From Paracoccus sigandri (GTDB lineage Bacteria > Pseudomonadota > Alphaproteobacteria > Rhodobacterales > Rhodobacteraceae), in assembly GCF_003709565.1 (NCBI RefSeq), contig NZ_QNRC01000002.1, forward strand, positions 186,001-250,000: a stretch of DNA of 64,000 nucleotides, read 5' to 3'. The notes under the pieces were generated by a model, which saw only the letters and a list, made by a program, of their open reading frames with translations, searched no databases and had not been told where the DNA came from. Every line of letters starts with the position of its first letter. Positions within the stretch are counted from its first letter, which is position 1. The translations under genes and the position numbers were made by a program. Shown piece by piece: positions 27,758 through 36,644 of this stretch.

Positions 27758-27830
27758 TCATCCTGCCGCCCGCCCTGCCCTTCGGCCACGTGGTCTGTAA
27801 GAAACCGCGCGGCCGGGCGACTATCCTGTC

Positions 27831-28382
27831 ATGAGCATTGCGGTATCCCCCGATGAAAGCGCGCTGCCGCCGGATGCGGATCGGCGCTATCTGCTGGCGG
27901 TCGATCTGCTTGGCGGGGCGCTGAATCGCCTGGCCGCCGGCTATGAGGCGAACCCCGCCGAACGCGAGGACCTGCTGCAGGAGATCCACCTGCAATTGTG
28001 GCGCAGCCTGTCGGGTTTCGACGGCCGCTGCTCGTTGCGCAGCTGGGTCTATCGCGTGGCCCATAACGTCGCCGCCGATCATGTCGGCCGCGCCATGCGC
28101 CGCCCGACGGTCAGCCTCGAACTGGCCGATCTCGACGACACCACGGCCTCGGTCCACGCGCATGAGGAGGACCTGCTGGACCGGATCACGCTGACGCAGC
28201 TCTATGCGCTGCTCTACCGGCTGGGGCCGATCGACCGGCAGGTCATGCTGCTCTACCTGGAAGGCGAAAGCGCGGCGGTGACGGCCGAGGTCTGCGGGCT
28301 GTCGCCGGGCGCGGTCGCCACGCGGATCCACCGCCTGAAGGCGATGCTTGGCCAGATGCTGAAGGAAGGGGTGACGCCATGA
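27831..28382 (+). CDS. ECF-type sigma factor
   Basis: A 183-residue sigma-70 family protein with region 2 at about residues 25-95 (EREDLLQEIHLQLWRSL, SLRSWVYRVAHNVAADH) and region 4 at about 120-180 (LYRLGPIDRQVMLLYLEGESAAV, LSPGAVATRIHRLKAML). It lacks an N-terminal region 1 and is the size of ECF sigma factors. It overlaps the next gene by ATGA. That partner is a membrane protein, so a membrane-linked signal is likely, though the partner has no recognisable zinc anti-sigma motif. Confidence 0.9.
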   Translation: MSIAVSPDESALPPDADRRYLLAVDLLGGALNRLAAGYEANPAEREDLLQEIHLQLWRSLSGFDGRCSLRSWVYRVAHNVAADHVGRAMRRPTVSLELADLDDTTASVHAHEEDLLDRITLTQLYALLYRLGPIDRQVMLLYLEGESAAVTAEVCGLSPGAVATRIHRLKAMLGQMLKEGVTP

Positions 28383-28945
28383 CCCGGCCGGCGAAGACAT
28401 GGAAGGAACAGGACATGCCCACGATCCCGATCCCCCTCGACACGATCCGCAACCGGCATTCCCGGTTCGAGCGGATGATCCATCGCCGCAACCTGCGTGA
28501 GCTTGTCGCGGGCGGGGCGGCGGCGCTGGTGCTGCTGGTCGTCGGCACGCTGCGGCTGATGCAGGCCCAGCAACCGGCGGCCGTCCTGTCGGCCCTGGGC
28601 TTCTGGGTGCTTGCCCTGGGCATCCTTGGGGCGGTGGGCTATCTGTTCCGGCGCGCCCGCAAAGACCGGCGCGACCTTGCCCTGCCCGGCCGGACGCATC
28701 TGGCGCTGCGGCTGGGGCGAGAGCGCGATGCCCTGCGGCGGGTCTGGCTGACCTATGTCGCGCCGATGCTGCCGGGCTTCGTGCTGATCTATCTGGGCCA
28801 GTGGCTGCAGGCGCCGGAAAGCCGTGGCGCCACGCTGTGGGCGGCGGGGATCACGGCGGCGGTCCTGCTGGGCGTGATCGTCCTGAACCTGCTGGCCGCG
28901 CGGGCGATCGCACGCGAATTGCGCGAACTGGAACGCGAGGGCTGA
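28379..28945 (+). CDS. membrane protein coupled to ECF sigma factor (possible anti-sigma)
   Basis: A 188-residue protein with a basic cytoplasmic N-terminal part of about 40 residues (IRNRHSRFERMIHRRNLRE), two hydrophobic segments (about 44-62 and 70-88), a cytoplasmic loop rich in Arg, and two more near the C-terminus (about 125-140 and 153-175). It shows no HxxxCxxC zinc motif. An internal ATG at 28415 preceded by GGAAGGA is an alternative start. Coupling to the sigma gene suggests that it controls sigma activity, but this is inference from position. Confidence 0.75.
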   Translation: MTRPAKTWKEQDMPTIPIPLDTIRNRHSRFERMIHRRNLRELVAGGAAALVLLVVGTLRLMQAQQPAAVLSALGFWVLALGILGAVGYLFRRARKDRRDLALPGRTHLALRLGRERDALRRVWLTYVAPMLPGFVLIYLGQWLQAPESRGATLWAAGITAAVLLGVIVLNLLAARAIARELRELEREG

Positions 28946-28957
28946 CCGGCGCGGTGC

Positions 28958-29338
28958 TCAGCAGGCGGCGGGCTCGACCGGCTCGGCCCGGCCGGCCAGA
29001 TCCAGCCCGCGCGCGGTCGGCGCGTGCCAGGTGGTCGAGGGCGCGACCCCGCCTTGCGGATTGGTGCCGATGGTCGAGCCGCCCGTCCCGCCGCTCCAGC
29101 CGGTATTCCCGGAATTCGCCGGATCGGTGCCATCCGCGCTGCGCGTGTCATCGGTGGCGGCCTCGGCCTTGCCGGCGGGATCGGGGCAATCCCCCGCGCG
29201 CCCCTGCTGGGCGGCGCCCGCCGCCGGCGCCTCGTCCTGGCCCGGCGCGGCGTCCTGCGCCAGGGCCATGCCGCCCGCCGCCATGCAGATCATGGCCGCC
29301 GCCAGCCCCGCCCGGATCGTCTCTGTCATCGCCGACAT
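28958..29338 (-). CDS. small secreted protein of unknown function
   Basis: A 126-residue protein with a signal peptide ending in MALAQ (about residue 28) and a low-complexity mature part rich in Gly, Ala, Asp and Ser with GNTGWSGGTGGSTIGTNPQ. No family is recognised. The start at 29338 is chosen because AGGAGGG lies 5 bases before it. It has a Cys as its last residue. The convergent sigma-partner gene ends 12 bases away. Confidence 0.65.
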   Translation of the reverse strand: MSAMTETIRAGLAAAMICMAAGGMALAQDAAPGQDEAPAAGAAQQGRAGDCPDPAGKAEAATDDTRSADGTDPANSGNTGWSGGTGGSTIGTNPQGGVAPSTTWHAPTARGLDLAGRAEPVEPAAC

Positions 29339-29415
29339 CTGGCCCTCCTGCGAAATCCATGGTCGGTCACGCAACGCGGCATGTCCCGTCAGGTTCCCGG
29401 AGCGGGGCCGGCGGG

Positions 29416-29592
29416 TCAGTCGCTGGTGGGATCGCCGGCGCGCAGGCTGATGATGATCGCCGACAGCACCAGGGCCAGGGCGCCGCAGAGGACATAGGCC
29501 AGCGAGGCGACGAACAGAGAGCCGCCGAGGCCGACGACCAGCGCCGCCCCCGCCATGCCGCAGAATATCGCCACCACCAGAAAAGCCGCCAT
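29416..29592 (-). CDS. 58-residue two-helix membrane protein
   Basis: The protein MAAFLVVAIFCGMAGAAL continues as two hydrophobic helices separated by a glycine-rich turn and ends in a short polar tail (RAGDPTSD). The ATG at 29592 follows GGGAAGGGA. The upstream region holds an inverted repeat (29693-29713) and a CtrA-type site (29736-29751), so this small gene may be cell-cycle controlled. Function unknown. Confidence 0.6.
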   Translation of the reverse strand: MAAFLVVAIFCGMAGAALVVGLGGSLFVASLAYVLCGALALVLSAIIISLRAGDPTSD

Positions 29593-29692
29593 GATCCCTT
29601 CCCCGGCGCGAATGGCGCATATCGGGCCATCCGCGGTTACTTTCAGGCGAGCCTGCAGCCCGCCACTCGCGCCCAAGTATAGCAATGCAAAT

Positions 29693-29713
29693 CGTGACAT
29701 GCACCCTGTCACG
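29693..29713. promoter_or_regulatory. inverted repeat CGTGACA-N7-TGTCACG
   Basis: A perfect 7-base inverted repeat with a 7-base spacer, about 100 bases before the small membrane protein start. The size and spacing suit a dimeric regulator; which one cannot be told. Confidence 0.5.
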
Positions 29714-29735
29714 TCGCATTGAACACGGTGATTCC

Positions 29736-29751
29736 TTAATGACAGATTAAC
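29736..29751 (+). promoter_or_regulatory. CtrA-type site TTAA-N7-TTAAC
   Basis: TTAATGACAGATTAAC matches the full CtrA consensus (TTAA, seven bases, TTAAC). It lies in an AT-richer gene-free patch of about 270 bases between the small membrane protein and the sugar operon. CtrA controls motility, gene transfer agents and envelope genes in Rhodobacterales. Confidence 0.6.
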
Positions 29752-29862
29752 AGATCAATCCCGACGGCGTTTTTCAGACGATTTTCATCATTTTCCGCGG
29801 CCCGCCGGCGGTCTTCGGCCAGGACCGGGCCGCCCGCGGCGAATCACCCCATCAGGGGCGCG

Positions 29863-30786
29863 TCAGGCCAGCGCCCCGCGCGCCGCCGCCACCGCGCGTT
29901 CAAGGTCGGGCAGGATCGAGGCGGGCGGATGATAGCCGAGCGCCTCGGCGCGGGCGGAAGAGATCAGCTTGGCCCGCATCCCCTCGGGCCGGGACGGAAC
30001 GTGCCGGAAGCGGCCGTTCCAGCCGATGATCCCGGCAATCATCCGGTAATAGTCGTTGACCGAATGGTCGCGCCCGGCGCCGATGTTCAGCAGCGGCGGC
30101 AGCGGGTCCAGGCTGGGCAGGCGGGCCAGGATGAAGCGGGCCAGGTGGTCGGCGGCCAGGAATTCGCGCCGCGCCGTGCCGCTGCCCCAGATCGTGACCT
30201 CGGGCAGGGCCTGCTGCTGGGCCCGCAGCAGCTTGGTGATGGCGGCGGCGACCAGATGCGCCGAGTCGCTGCCGAAATGATCCTCGGGGCCGAACAGGTT
30301 GCAGGGGATCAGCGTCCGCCATGCCCGGCCATATTGGCGCGCGACATCTTCGCAGAGCCGCGCGGCGGTGATCTTCGCCAGCGCATAGCCCTCGTTCGTG
30401 GGCTCCAGCGGCGCGGCCAGGATGTCCTCCTCGACCAGCGGCTGGCGATGGTCGCGCGGATACATGCAGGACGAGCCCAGATTGACCAGCCGCCCCACCC
30501 CCGCCTGGTGGGCGCCCATCAGCACCGCGTCGTTCAGGCGCAGGTTGTCGGCCAGAAACCCCACCGGATCGTTGATATTGGCCTGGATGCCGCCCACGCG
30601 GGCCGCGGCATGGATCACCGCGTCAATGCGGTGATCCGCGATCCAGCGCGCCACCTCGGCGCGATCCTCAAGCGGCAGGTCGCGGCGCGAAGGGGCCAGC
30701 AGCGTCAGGTCCGGCGCGACCTGGGGCTGGAGCCGGCGGATCGCCCGCCCGACCATCCCCGATCCGCCGGTCAGCAGGACCCGCAT
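29863..30786 (-). CDS. GDP-sugar epimerase/reductase (GDP-fucose or GDP-colitose synthase type)
   Basis: A 307-residue extended SDR of the Fcl family, which carries out 3,5-epimerisation and 4-reduction of GDP-4-keto-6-deoxymannose to GDP-L-fucose. It has TGGSGMVG at the N-terminus, the Ser-Cys catalytic region LGSSCMYP (C107), and Y134-x3-K138 in GYALAKITAAR. In colitose pathways the homologous ColC does the matching step after ColD. Because a ColD-like gene lies in the same operon, ColC is the preferred reading; Fcl is the alternative. Its ATG overlaps the manC stop by one base. Confidence 0.85.
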   Translation of the reverse strand: MRVLLTGGSGMVGRAIRRLQPQVAPDLTLLAPSRRDLPLEDRAEVARWIADHRIDAVIHAAARVGGIQANINDPVGFLADNLRLNDAVLMGAHQAGVGRLVNLGSSCMYPRDHRQPLVEEDILAAPLEPTNEGYALAKITAARLCEDVARQYGRAWRTLIPCNLFGPEDHFGSDSAHLVAAAITKLLRAQQQALPEVTIWGSGTARREFLAADHLARFILARLPSLDPLPPLLNIGAGRDHSVNDYYRMIAGIIGWNGRFRHVPSRPEGMRAKLISSARAEALGYHPPASILPDLERAVAAARGALA

Positions 30787-32219
30787 CAGCCGCTGCGGTC
30801 GCGGGCATAGACATCCTCGTAGCGGATGATGTCATCCTCGCCCAGGTAAGAGCCGGTCTGCACCTCGATCAGCACCATCGGCACCTTGCCGGGGTTTTCC
30901 ATCCGATGCACCGCGCCCAGGGGGACATAGATCGACTGGTTTTCCGTGACCAGCGTCACCGCGTCATCGACCGTCACCCGCGCCGTGCCCGACACGACGA
31001 TCCAGTGTTCCGAGCGATGCACATGGCTTTGCAGCGACAGCGCCGCGCCGGGCTTGACGACGATGCGCTTGACCTGGAAGCGGTCGGCCAGGGCCAGCGT
31101 CTCGAACCAGCCCCAGGGGCGATGGTCGCGGGGGAAGCTTTCGGCCTGCTTGCGGCCCTTCTTCTTCAGCGCGGTGACGGCCTGGCGCACCTCTTGCGCC
31201 TTGTCCATGCCGGCGACCAGCACCGCGTCGCTGGTGGCCACCACCATCATGTCCTTCAGCCCGATGCCCACGACCTGCAGATCCTCGCTGTCCGAGCGCA
31301 GCAGCACGTTCTCGCAGCCGATCGCGGTCGAACGGTCGTCGGCGACGACGCCATCGGCATGGCCGCCGCCCGACAGTTCCTCGCGCCAGACCGCGTCCCA
31401 GCCGCCCAGGTCGGACCAGTGGTCGGAAAAGCGCACCACGGCCAGGTTGCCGGCCTTCTCCATCACCGCATAGTCGATGGACTGGTCGGCCAGCCCCTCC
31501 CACGGGGCGCGGGCCAGGCGCAGGAAGCCCAGGTCGGTATGGGCACCGTCGATGGCGGTCTGCACCGGCTCCAGGTAATCCGGGGCATGGGCGCGGAAGG
31601 CCTCGATCATGGTCCGGGCCGAGAACAGGAAGATCCCCGCATTCCACAGGAAATTCCCCTGCGCCAGCATCTGTGCGGCGGCCTCCGTATCGGGCTTTTC
31701 GACGAAGCGGGCCAGGGGCTGCGGCCCCTCGCCCTCTCCGGCCAGTTCCAGATAGCCATAGCCGGTCTCGGGGCGGGTCGGGGTGATGCCGAAGGTCACG
31801 ATGCGGCCCTGCCGGGCGGGACCGGTGCCGGCCTCGACCGCGCGGGCGAAGGCGGCGGCGTCGGGGATCACATGGTCCGATGGCGCCACCAGCAGCAGCC
31901 GCTCGGGATCCTCGGCCGCAGCCATCAGCGCGGCAGCAAGGATCGCGGGGGCGGTGTTGCGGCCCAGGGGCTCGATCACGATGGCGGCGGGCGGAATGCC
32001 GATCTGGTCCAGCTGCTCGGCCACGATGAAGCGGAAATCGGCATTGGTCATCACCACCGGCGCCGCGAAATCCGCGCCCGACAGCCGCCGGGCCGAGGCC
32101 TGGAACAGCGTCTGGTCGCCGATCAGCTGCGCGAACTGCTTGGGAAAGCTGCGGCGAGAGACGGGCCACAGCCGCGTGCCCGAACCGCCTGCCATCAGGA
32201 CCGGGGTGATCTTGCTCAT
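30786..32219 (-). CDS. manC: mannose-1-phosphate guanylyltransferase / mannose-6-phosphate isomerase
   Basis: A 477-residue two-domain enzyme. The N-terminal nucleotidyltransferase has [14 protein letters not shown] and the FVEKPD motif; the C-terminal cupin has [17 protein letters not shown]. Together they make mannose 6-phosphate from fructose 6-phosphate and GDP-mannose from mannose 1-phosphate; a phosphomannomutase is not in the window and must be elsewhere. The start at 32219 ([12 protein letters not shown]) forms ATGA with the gmd stop. Confidence 0.95.
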   Translation of the reverse strand: MSKITPVLMAGGSGTRLWPVSRRSFPKQFAQLIGDQTLFQASARRLSGADFAAPVVMTNADFRFIVAEQLDQIGIPPAAIVIEPLGRNTAPAILAAALMAAAEDPERLLLVAPSDHVIPDAAAFARAVEAGTGPARQGRIVTFGITPTRPETGYGYLELAGEGEGPQPLARFVEKPDTEAAAQMLAQGNFLWNAGIFLFSARTMIEAFRAHAPDYLEPVQTAIDGAHTDLGFLRLARAPWEGLADQSIDYAVMEKAGNLAVVRFSDHWSDLGGWDAVWREELSGGGHADGVVADDRSTAIGCENVLLRSDSEDLQVVGIGLKDMMVVATSDAVLVAGMDKAQEVRQAVTALKKKGRKQAESFPRDHRPWGWFETLALADRFQVKRIVVKPGAALSLQSHVHRSEHWIVVSGTARVTVDDAVTLVTENQSIYVPLGAVHRMENPGKVPMVLIEVQTGSYLGEDDIIRYEDVYARDRSG

Positions 32220-33286
32220 TCGACGACTCCATAGGTTCGGCGGGCCAGCCGTTCGGTTTCCAGCAGGCGGCAATCCTGGTCGACCATCTCGGCCACCAGG
32301 TCAGAAAAGCCGGTTTCGTGCCGCCAGCCAAGCAGTTTGCGCGCCTTGGCGGCATCGCCCTGCAGCACGTCCACCTCGGCCGGGCGGAAATAGACCGGGT
32401 CGATCTGGATCAGGCAGCGGCCTGAGGCGGCGTCATGGCCGGTTTCCTCGACCCCCGCGCCGCGCCATTCCAGGGTGATGCCGATCCGGGCGAAGGCCAG
32501 TTCGCAGAACTCGCGGACGCTGTGCGAGACGCCGGTGGCCAGCACGAAATCGTCGGGCGCGTCATGTTGCAGGATCTGCCACATCCCCAGCGCATAGTCG
32601 CGCGCATGGCCCCAGTCGCGCAGCGCATCCAGGTTGCCCAGATACAGCCGCTCCTGCAGCCCCATGCGGATCGCGGCCACGGCGCGGCTGATCTTGCGGG
32701 TCACGAAGGTCTCGCCCCGGATCGGGCTTTCGTGATTGAACAGGATCCCGTTCGAGGCGAACATCCCGTAGGCCTCGCGATAGTTCACCGTGATCCAGTA
32801 GGCATAGAGCTTGGCCGCCCCGTAGGGTGATCGCGGATGGAAGGGCGTCGCCTCGTTCTGCGGAACCTCTGCCGCCTTGCCGTAAAGCTCGGATGTCGAG
32901 GCCTGGTAGAAGCGCGTGCCGTCCAGCTTCAACAGCCGCATCGCCTCCAGCAGGCGCAAGGGGCCGATGGCGTCGGCATTGGCGGTATATTCCGGCATCT
33001 CGAAACTGACGCGGACATGGGACTGGGCGGCCAGGTTGTAGATCTCGTCCGGGCGGATCTCGGCCAGGGTGCGGATCAGCGCGCTGCCGTCGGTCATGTC
33101 GCCGTAATGCAGATGGAAGCGGCCGGTGCCATGCGGGTCGATCGACAAATGGTCGATCCGGCCGGTATTGAAGCTGGAGGAGCGGCGCTTGATGCCGTGG
33201 ACCTCATAGCCTTTTTCCAGCAGCAGTTCCGCCAGATAGGCCCCGTCCTGCCCCGTCACCCCGGTGATCAGCGCGCGTTTCGCCAT
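32216..33286 (-). CDS. gmd: GDP-mannose 4,6-dehydratase
   Basis: A 356-residue extended SDR that makes GDP-4-keto-6-deoxy-D-mannose. [75 protein letters not shown] and [12 protein letters not shown] (Tyr-x3-Lys) are all present; the internal segments are quoted in pieces here. It lies between colD-like and manC with gaps of 3 and overlap of 4 bases. Confidence 0.97.
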   Translation of the reverse strand: MAKRALITGVTGQDGAYLAELLLEKGYEVHGIKRRSSSFNTGRIDHLSIDPHGTGRFHLHYGDMTDGSALIRTLAEIRPDEIYNLAAQSHVRVSFEMPEYTANADAIGPLRLLEAMRLLKLDGTRFYQASTSELYGKAAEVPQNEATPFHPRSPYGAAKLYAYWITVNYREAYGMFASNGILFNHESPIRGETFVTRKISRAVAAIRMGLQERLYLGNLDALRDWGHARDYALGMWQILQHDAPDDFVLATGVSHSVREFCELAFARIGITLEWRGAGVEETGHDAASGRCLIQIDPVYFRPAEVDVLQGDAAKARKLLGWRHETGFSDLVAEMVDQDCRLLETERLARRTYGVVE

Positions 33287-33289
33287 CGC

Positions 33290-34468
33290 TCAGGCCCCTT
33301 TCGCCACATCTTCGACCACCTGCCGCAACCGCTCGATCTGCGGGCGGATGGGATAGTGGTGATTGCCGGTGAACAGCCCGTCGCGGTCGATCCGTTCGGC
33401 GGCGGGCAGGGCCGAGGCCACCGAATGGTCCAGCTTGGCGATCACCGGGTTGTTGAGGAAATTCCCCGCCACGACGGGCCGGGCCTCGATCTCGGCCAGG
33501 GTCAGGGCGCGGACCAGTTGGGCGCGACGCCCCGCCAGCCGCCCCTTCAGGATCATCGCGAAGCCGAACCAAGAGGATTCGCCGGTCTCATGCTGGATGT
33601 CCAGATCCTGCATGTCGCTGAAAAGGCTTCGGAAGATCGCGGCATTGGCGCGCCGCTGCGCGACGAAGCCGGGCAGTTTCGCAAGCTGCTCGGTCCCCAG
33701 CGCGCCCTCCATCTCCAGCGGGCGCAGGTTGTAGCCGGGCAGCACGAAGCGGAACTGGCGCTGGAACGGGTCGGGATCGATGGGCAGGTGGCTGTCAGGG
33801 GCCAGCCCGCGCGTCCAGCCATGGGCGCGCAGCGACAGCAGGTTGTCATGAAGCTTGCGGTCATCGGTGACGACCATGCCGCCTTCCATCGTGCAGATAT
33901 GATGCGAGAAGAAGCTGGAGAAGGTCCCCAGCGCCCCGAAGGACCCCGCCATGCGCCCATCCAGCCGCGCGCCCATGGATTCGCAATTGTCCTCGATCAG
34001 GACCAGCCCGGCCGCGTCGGCGATGGCGCGAAGCCGGGTCAGCGCGGCGGGATTGCCCAGCAGGTTCACCGCCAGGATGGCGCGCGTGCGCGGGGTGATC
34101 GCGGCCTGGACCAGGTCGGGATCGATGTTCAGCGTGGCCGGATCGACATCGACGAAGCGCAGGCGCAGCCCGGTCTGCGTCACCGGGAAATAGGTGGTGG
34201 ACCAGCTGACGGCGGGCACGATCACCTCGTCCCCCTGCCGCCAGCCCCAGTCGGGATGCCAGAAGGCCGCCGCCAGCGCCAGAAGGTTCGCGGCCGAGCC
34301 CGACGAGGCCATGACCGCGTATCGGCTGCCGCAATGGGCGGCGAAGGCTTCCTCGAACCGGGCGACCTCGGGGCCCATCGTGTGCCGCCCCGAGGCGATC
34401 ACGCGGGCCAGCGCATCCTGTTCGGCTTGGTCCCAGGTCGTGCTGGCCAGAGGATAGAACACGCGCAC
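33290..34468 (-). CDS. colD: ColD-like GDP-4-keto-6-deoxymannose 3-dehydratase (DegT/DnrJ/EryC1/StrS fold)
   Basis: A 392-residue fold-type I PLP protein. In sugar aminotransferases of this fold the PLP lysine sits in a KxxTxxEGG context; here the aligned segment is FFSHHICTMEGGM with H189 in place of lysine. The HH-x-x-T-x-EGGM pattern is the mark of ColD (and of the CDP-sugar E1 dehydratase RfbH), which remove the C3 hydroxyl using free PMP/PLP and glutamate. With gmd and manC in the operon the substrate should be GDP-4-keto-6-deoxymannose, giving the 3,6-dideoxy precursor of GDP-L-colitose. No ferredoxin-type partner is present, which again fits ColD rather than RfbH. Alternative: a perosamine-type aminotransferase is ruled against by the missing lysine. 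Confidence 0.85.
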   Translation of the reverse strand: MRVFYPLASTTWDQAEQDALARVIASGRHTMGPEVARFEEAFAAHCGSRYAVMASSGSAANLLALAAAFWHPDWGWRQGDEVIVPAVSWSTTYFPVTQTGLRLRFVDVDPATLNIDPDLVQAAITPRTRAILAVNLLGNPAALTRLRAIADAAGLVLIEDNCESMGARLDGRMAGSFGALGTFSSFFSHHICTMEGGMVVTDDRKLHDNLLSLRAHGWTRGLAPDSHLPIDPDPFQRQFRFVLPGYNLRPLEMEGALGTEQLAKLPGFVAQRRANAAIFRSLFSDMQDLDIQHETGESSWFGFAMILKGRLAGRRAQLVRALTLAEIEARPVVAGNFLNNPVIAKLDHSVASALPAAERIDRDGLFTGNHHYPIRPQIERLRQVVEDVAKGA

Positions 34469-34529
34469 CCGCTCCGCTTGGATCTTCGCCGCAAGGGATA
34501 GCCCATGCGATCTGCCGGGCCAAGCCGAA

Positions 34530-34552
34530 GCTCCGTCAATTTGTAGCGGAGC
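34530..34552. promoter_or_regulatory. inverted repeat before the sugar operon
   Basis: GCTCCG and CGGAGC separated by 11 AT-richer bases, 61 bases before the colD-like start and 100 bases after the end of lepA. It could be an operator for the operon or a hairpin in the lepA-colD read-through; no T run follows. Confidence 0.4.
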
Positions 34553-34651
34553 GGCAAACGGGCCATGGCAGCCGCGCGAGGTGGAGCAGCGCCCCGCCGG
34601 CGGGATCGTCCTGTCGCGGGCGGCGGCGCGGCGGCGCGATCGGGGGGCTAC

Positions 34652-36451
34652 TCAGCCATCCATCTTCAAGGCCTGGATGAAGGCGGTCTGCGGGATCTCG
34701 ACCTTGCCGAACTGGCGCATCTTCTTCTTGCCGGCCTTCTGCTTCTCCAGCAGCTTCTTCTTGCGCGTCGCGTCGCCGCCATAGCATTTCGCCGTCACGT
34801 CCTTGCGCATCGCCGACAGCGTCTCGCGCGCGATGACGCGGGCGCCGATGGCCGCCTGGATCGGGATCTTGAACATGTGGCGCGGGATCAACTCTTTCAG
34901 CTTCTCCACCATCACCCGGCCGCGCGCCTCGGCGCGGTCGCGATGGACCATGATCGACAGCGCGTCCACCGGTTCGTCATTCACCAGGATCGACATCTTG
35001 ACCAGGAAATCCTCGCGATATTCGCTGATCTGGTAGTCGAAGCTGGCATAGCCCTTGGTCACCGATTTCAGCCGGTCGTAGAAATCGAAGACCACCTCGG
35101 CCAGCGGCAGGTCGTAGACGACCATCGCGCGCGAGCCGGCATAGGTCAGGTCCAGCTGGATGCCGCGGCGGTCCTGGCACAGTTTCAGCACGTCGCCCAG
35201 ATAGTCGTCGGGCACCATGATCGTGGCCTTGATGCGCGGCTCCTCGATATGGTCGACATGGGTCAGGTCGGGCATGTCGGCGGGATTGTGCAGGTCGCGG
35301 ACCTCGCCGTCGCGCATGTGCAGCTTGAAGACCACCGAGGGCGCGGTGGTGATCAGGTCGAGGTCGTATTCGCGTTCCAGCCGGTCGCGGATCACCTCGA
35401 GATGCAGCAGGCCCAGGAAACCGCAGCGGAAGCCGAAGCCGAGCGCGGCCGAGGTCTCCATCTCGTAGCTGAAGCTGGCATCGTTCAGGGCCAGCTTCTC
35501 GATCGCGTCGCGCAGCGCCTCGAAATCATTGGCATCGACCGGGAAGAGGCCGCAGAACACCACCGGCTGGGCGGGCTTGAAGCCCGGCAGAGCGGCGGCG
35601 GCGGGCTTCTTCTCATGGGTGATCGTGTCGCCGACGCGGGTGTCGCGGACCTGCTTGATCGAGGCGGTGAAGACGCCGATCTCGCCCGGCCCCAGTTCGG
35701 CGATGTCCTTCATCGCCGGGGTCAGCACCGCCAGCTTGTCCAGCCGGTAGGTCGCGCCGGTCTGCATCATCTTGACCTGGTCGCCCTTGCGGATCACCCC
35801 GTCCATCACCCGGATCATCACCACGACGCCCAGATAGGCATCGTACCAGCTGTCCACCAGCATCGCCTTCAGCGGCGCGTCGCGATCGCCGGTCGGGGCC
35901 GGAAGGCGCGTGACGATGGCCTCCAGCACGTCGGGGATGCCCAGGCCGGTCTTGGCGCTGATCGGGATGGCGTCCGAGGCGTCGATGCCGATCACGTCCT
36001 CGATCTGCGCCTTCACGCGGTCGGGCTCGGCCGCGGGCAGGTCGATCTTGTTCAGCACCGGCACGATGTCGTGGTCGGCATCGATGGCCTGATAGACATT
36101 GGCCAGGGTCTGCGCCTCGACCCCCTGGGTGGCGTCGACGACCAGCAGGCTGCCCTCGACCGCGCGCATGCTTCGGCTGACCTCATAGGCGAAGTCCACA
36201 TGGCCCGGCGTGTCGATCAGGTTCAGCACATAGGTCTGCCCGTCCTTCGCCGGATAGGAGATGCGGACGGTGTTGGCCTTGATGGTGATGCCGCGCTCGC
36301 GCTCGATATCCATGCTGTCCAGCAGCTGGGCCTTCATGTCGCGTTCGGCGACGGTGCCCGTCAGCTGGATCAGCCGGTCGGCCAGGGTGGACTTGCCGTG
36401 GTCGATATGGGCCACGATGGAGAAATTGCGGATCAGGGACAGCTCGGTCAT
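34652..36451 (-). CDS. lepA: elongation factor 4 (LepA)
   Basis: A 599-residue translational GTPase that acts on stalled or mis-translocated ribosomes. G motifs are visible: [30 protein letters not shown] and NKIDLP. The C-terminal LepA-specific domain ends [19 protein letters not shown] and FIQALKMD, quoted in parts. Length is standard. It may be followed by read-through into the sugar operon, 183 bases further on. Confidence 0.98.
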   Translation of the reverse strand: MTELSLIRNFSIVAHIDHGKSTLADRLIQLTGTVAERDMKAQLLDSMDIERERGITIKANTVRISYPAKDGQTYVLNLIDTPGHVDFAYEVSRSMRAVEGSLLVVDATQGVEAQTLANVYQAIDADHDIVPVLNKIDLPAAEPDRVKAQIEDVIGIDASDAIPISAKTGLGIPDVLEAIVTRLPAPTGDRDAPLKAMLVDSWYDAYLGVVVMIRVMDGVIRKGDQVKMMQTGATYRLDKLAVLTPAMKDIAELGPGEIGVFTASIKQVRDTRVGDTITHEKKPAAAALPGFKPAQPVVFCGLFPVDANDFEALRDAIEKLALNDASFSYEMETSAALGFGFRCGFLGLLHLEVIRDRLEREYDLDLITTAPSVVFKLHMRDGEVRDLHNPADMPDLTHVDHIEEPRIKATIMVPDDYLGDVLKLCQDRRGIQLDLTYAGSRAMVVYDLPLAEVVFDFYDRLKSVTKGYASFDYQISEYREDFLVKMSILVNDEPVDALSIMVHRDRAEARGRVMVEKLKELIPRHMFKIPIQAAIGARVIARETLSAMRKDVTAKCYGGDATRKKKLLEKQKAGKKKMRQFGKVEIPQTAFIQALKMDG

Positions 36452-36554
36452 GGGGCGGGCTATACAAGGGCGGAAGGGTTACGGAAAGGGGATTTTGCGA
36501 AGCCCCGTGGCGATGGTCGAGGTCGGGGTCAAGGTGAGGGGCCGGGCGCGCGCC

Positions 36555-36638
36555 GGGGGGCGCTGCCCCCCGAGCCTTTCCGGCCCCTCGACCGGGCCGG
36601 AAAGGCTTCCCCCCGGGATATTTGGGCCAAGATGAAAG
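36555..36638 (+). repeat. modular intergenic repeat, copy 2 (tail type A)
   Basis: Head hairpin GGGGGGC-gct-GCCCCCC (36555-36571), middle hairpin with a perfect 14-base stem AGCCTTTCCGGCCC / GGGCCGGAAAGGCT (36573-36607), then the C run and tail GGGATATTTGGGCCAAGATG plus AAAG (36609-36638). It lies between lepA and the DMT gene, directly after the DMT stop on its strand. The long stem could end transcription, but no U run follows. Confidence 0.92.
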
Positions 36639-36644
36639 AGGGGG

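Noticed and set aside
25609..27789. A 726-codon open frame on the minus strand opposite the carboxypeptidase gene
   Set aside because: It is a shadow of a high-G+C gene: the plus strand has a signal peptide and all three peptidase motifs, while the minus frame is low-complexity Arg/Gly/Ala without domains.
33290..34468. GDP-perosamine aminotransferase
   Set aside because: The PLP-binding lysine is replaced by histidine in a ColD-type HHxxTxEGG context.
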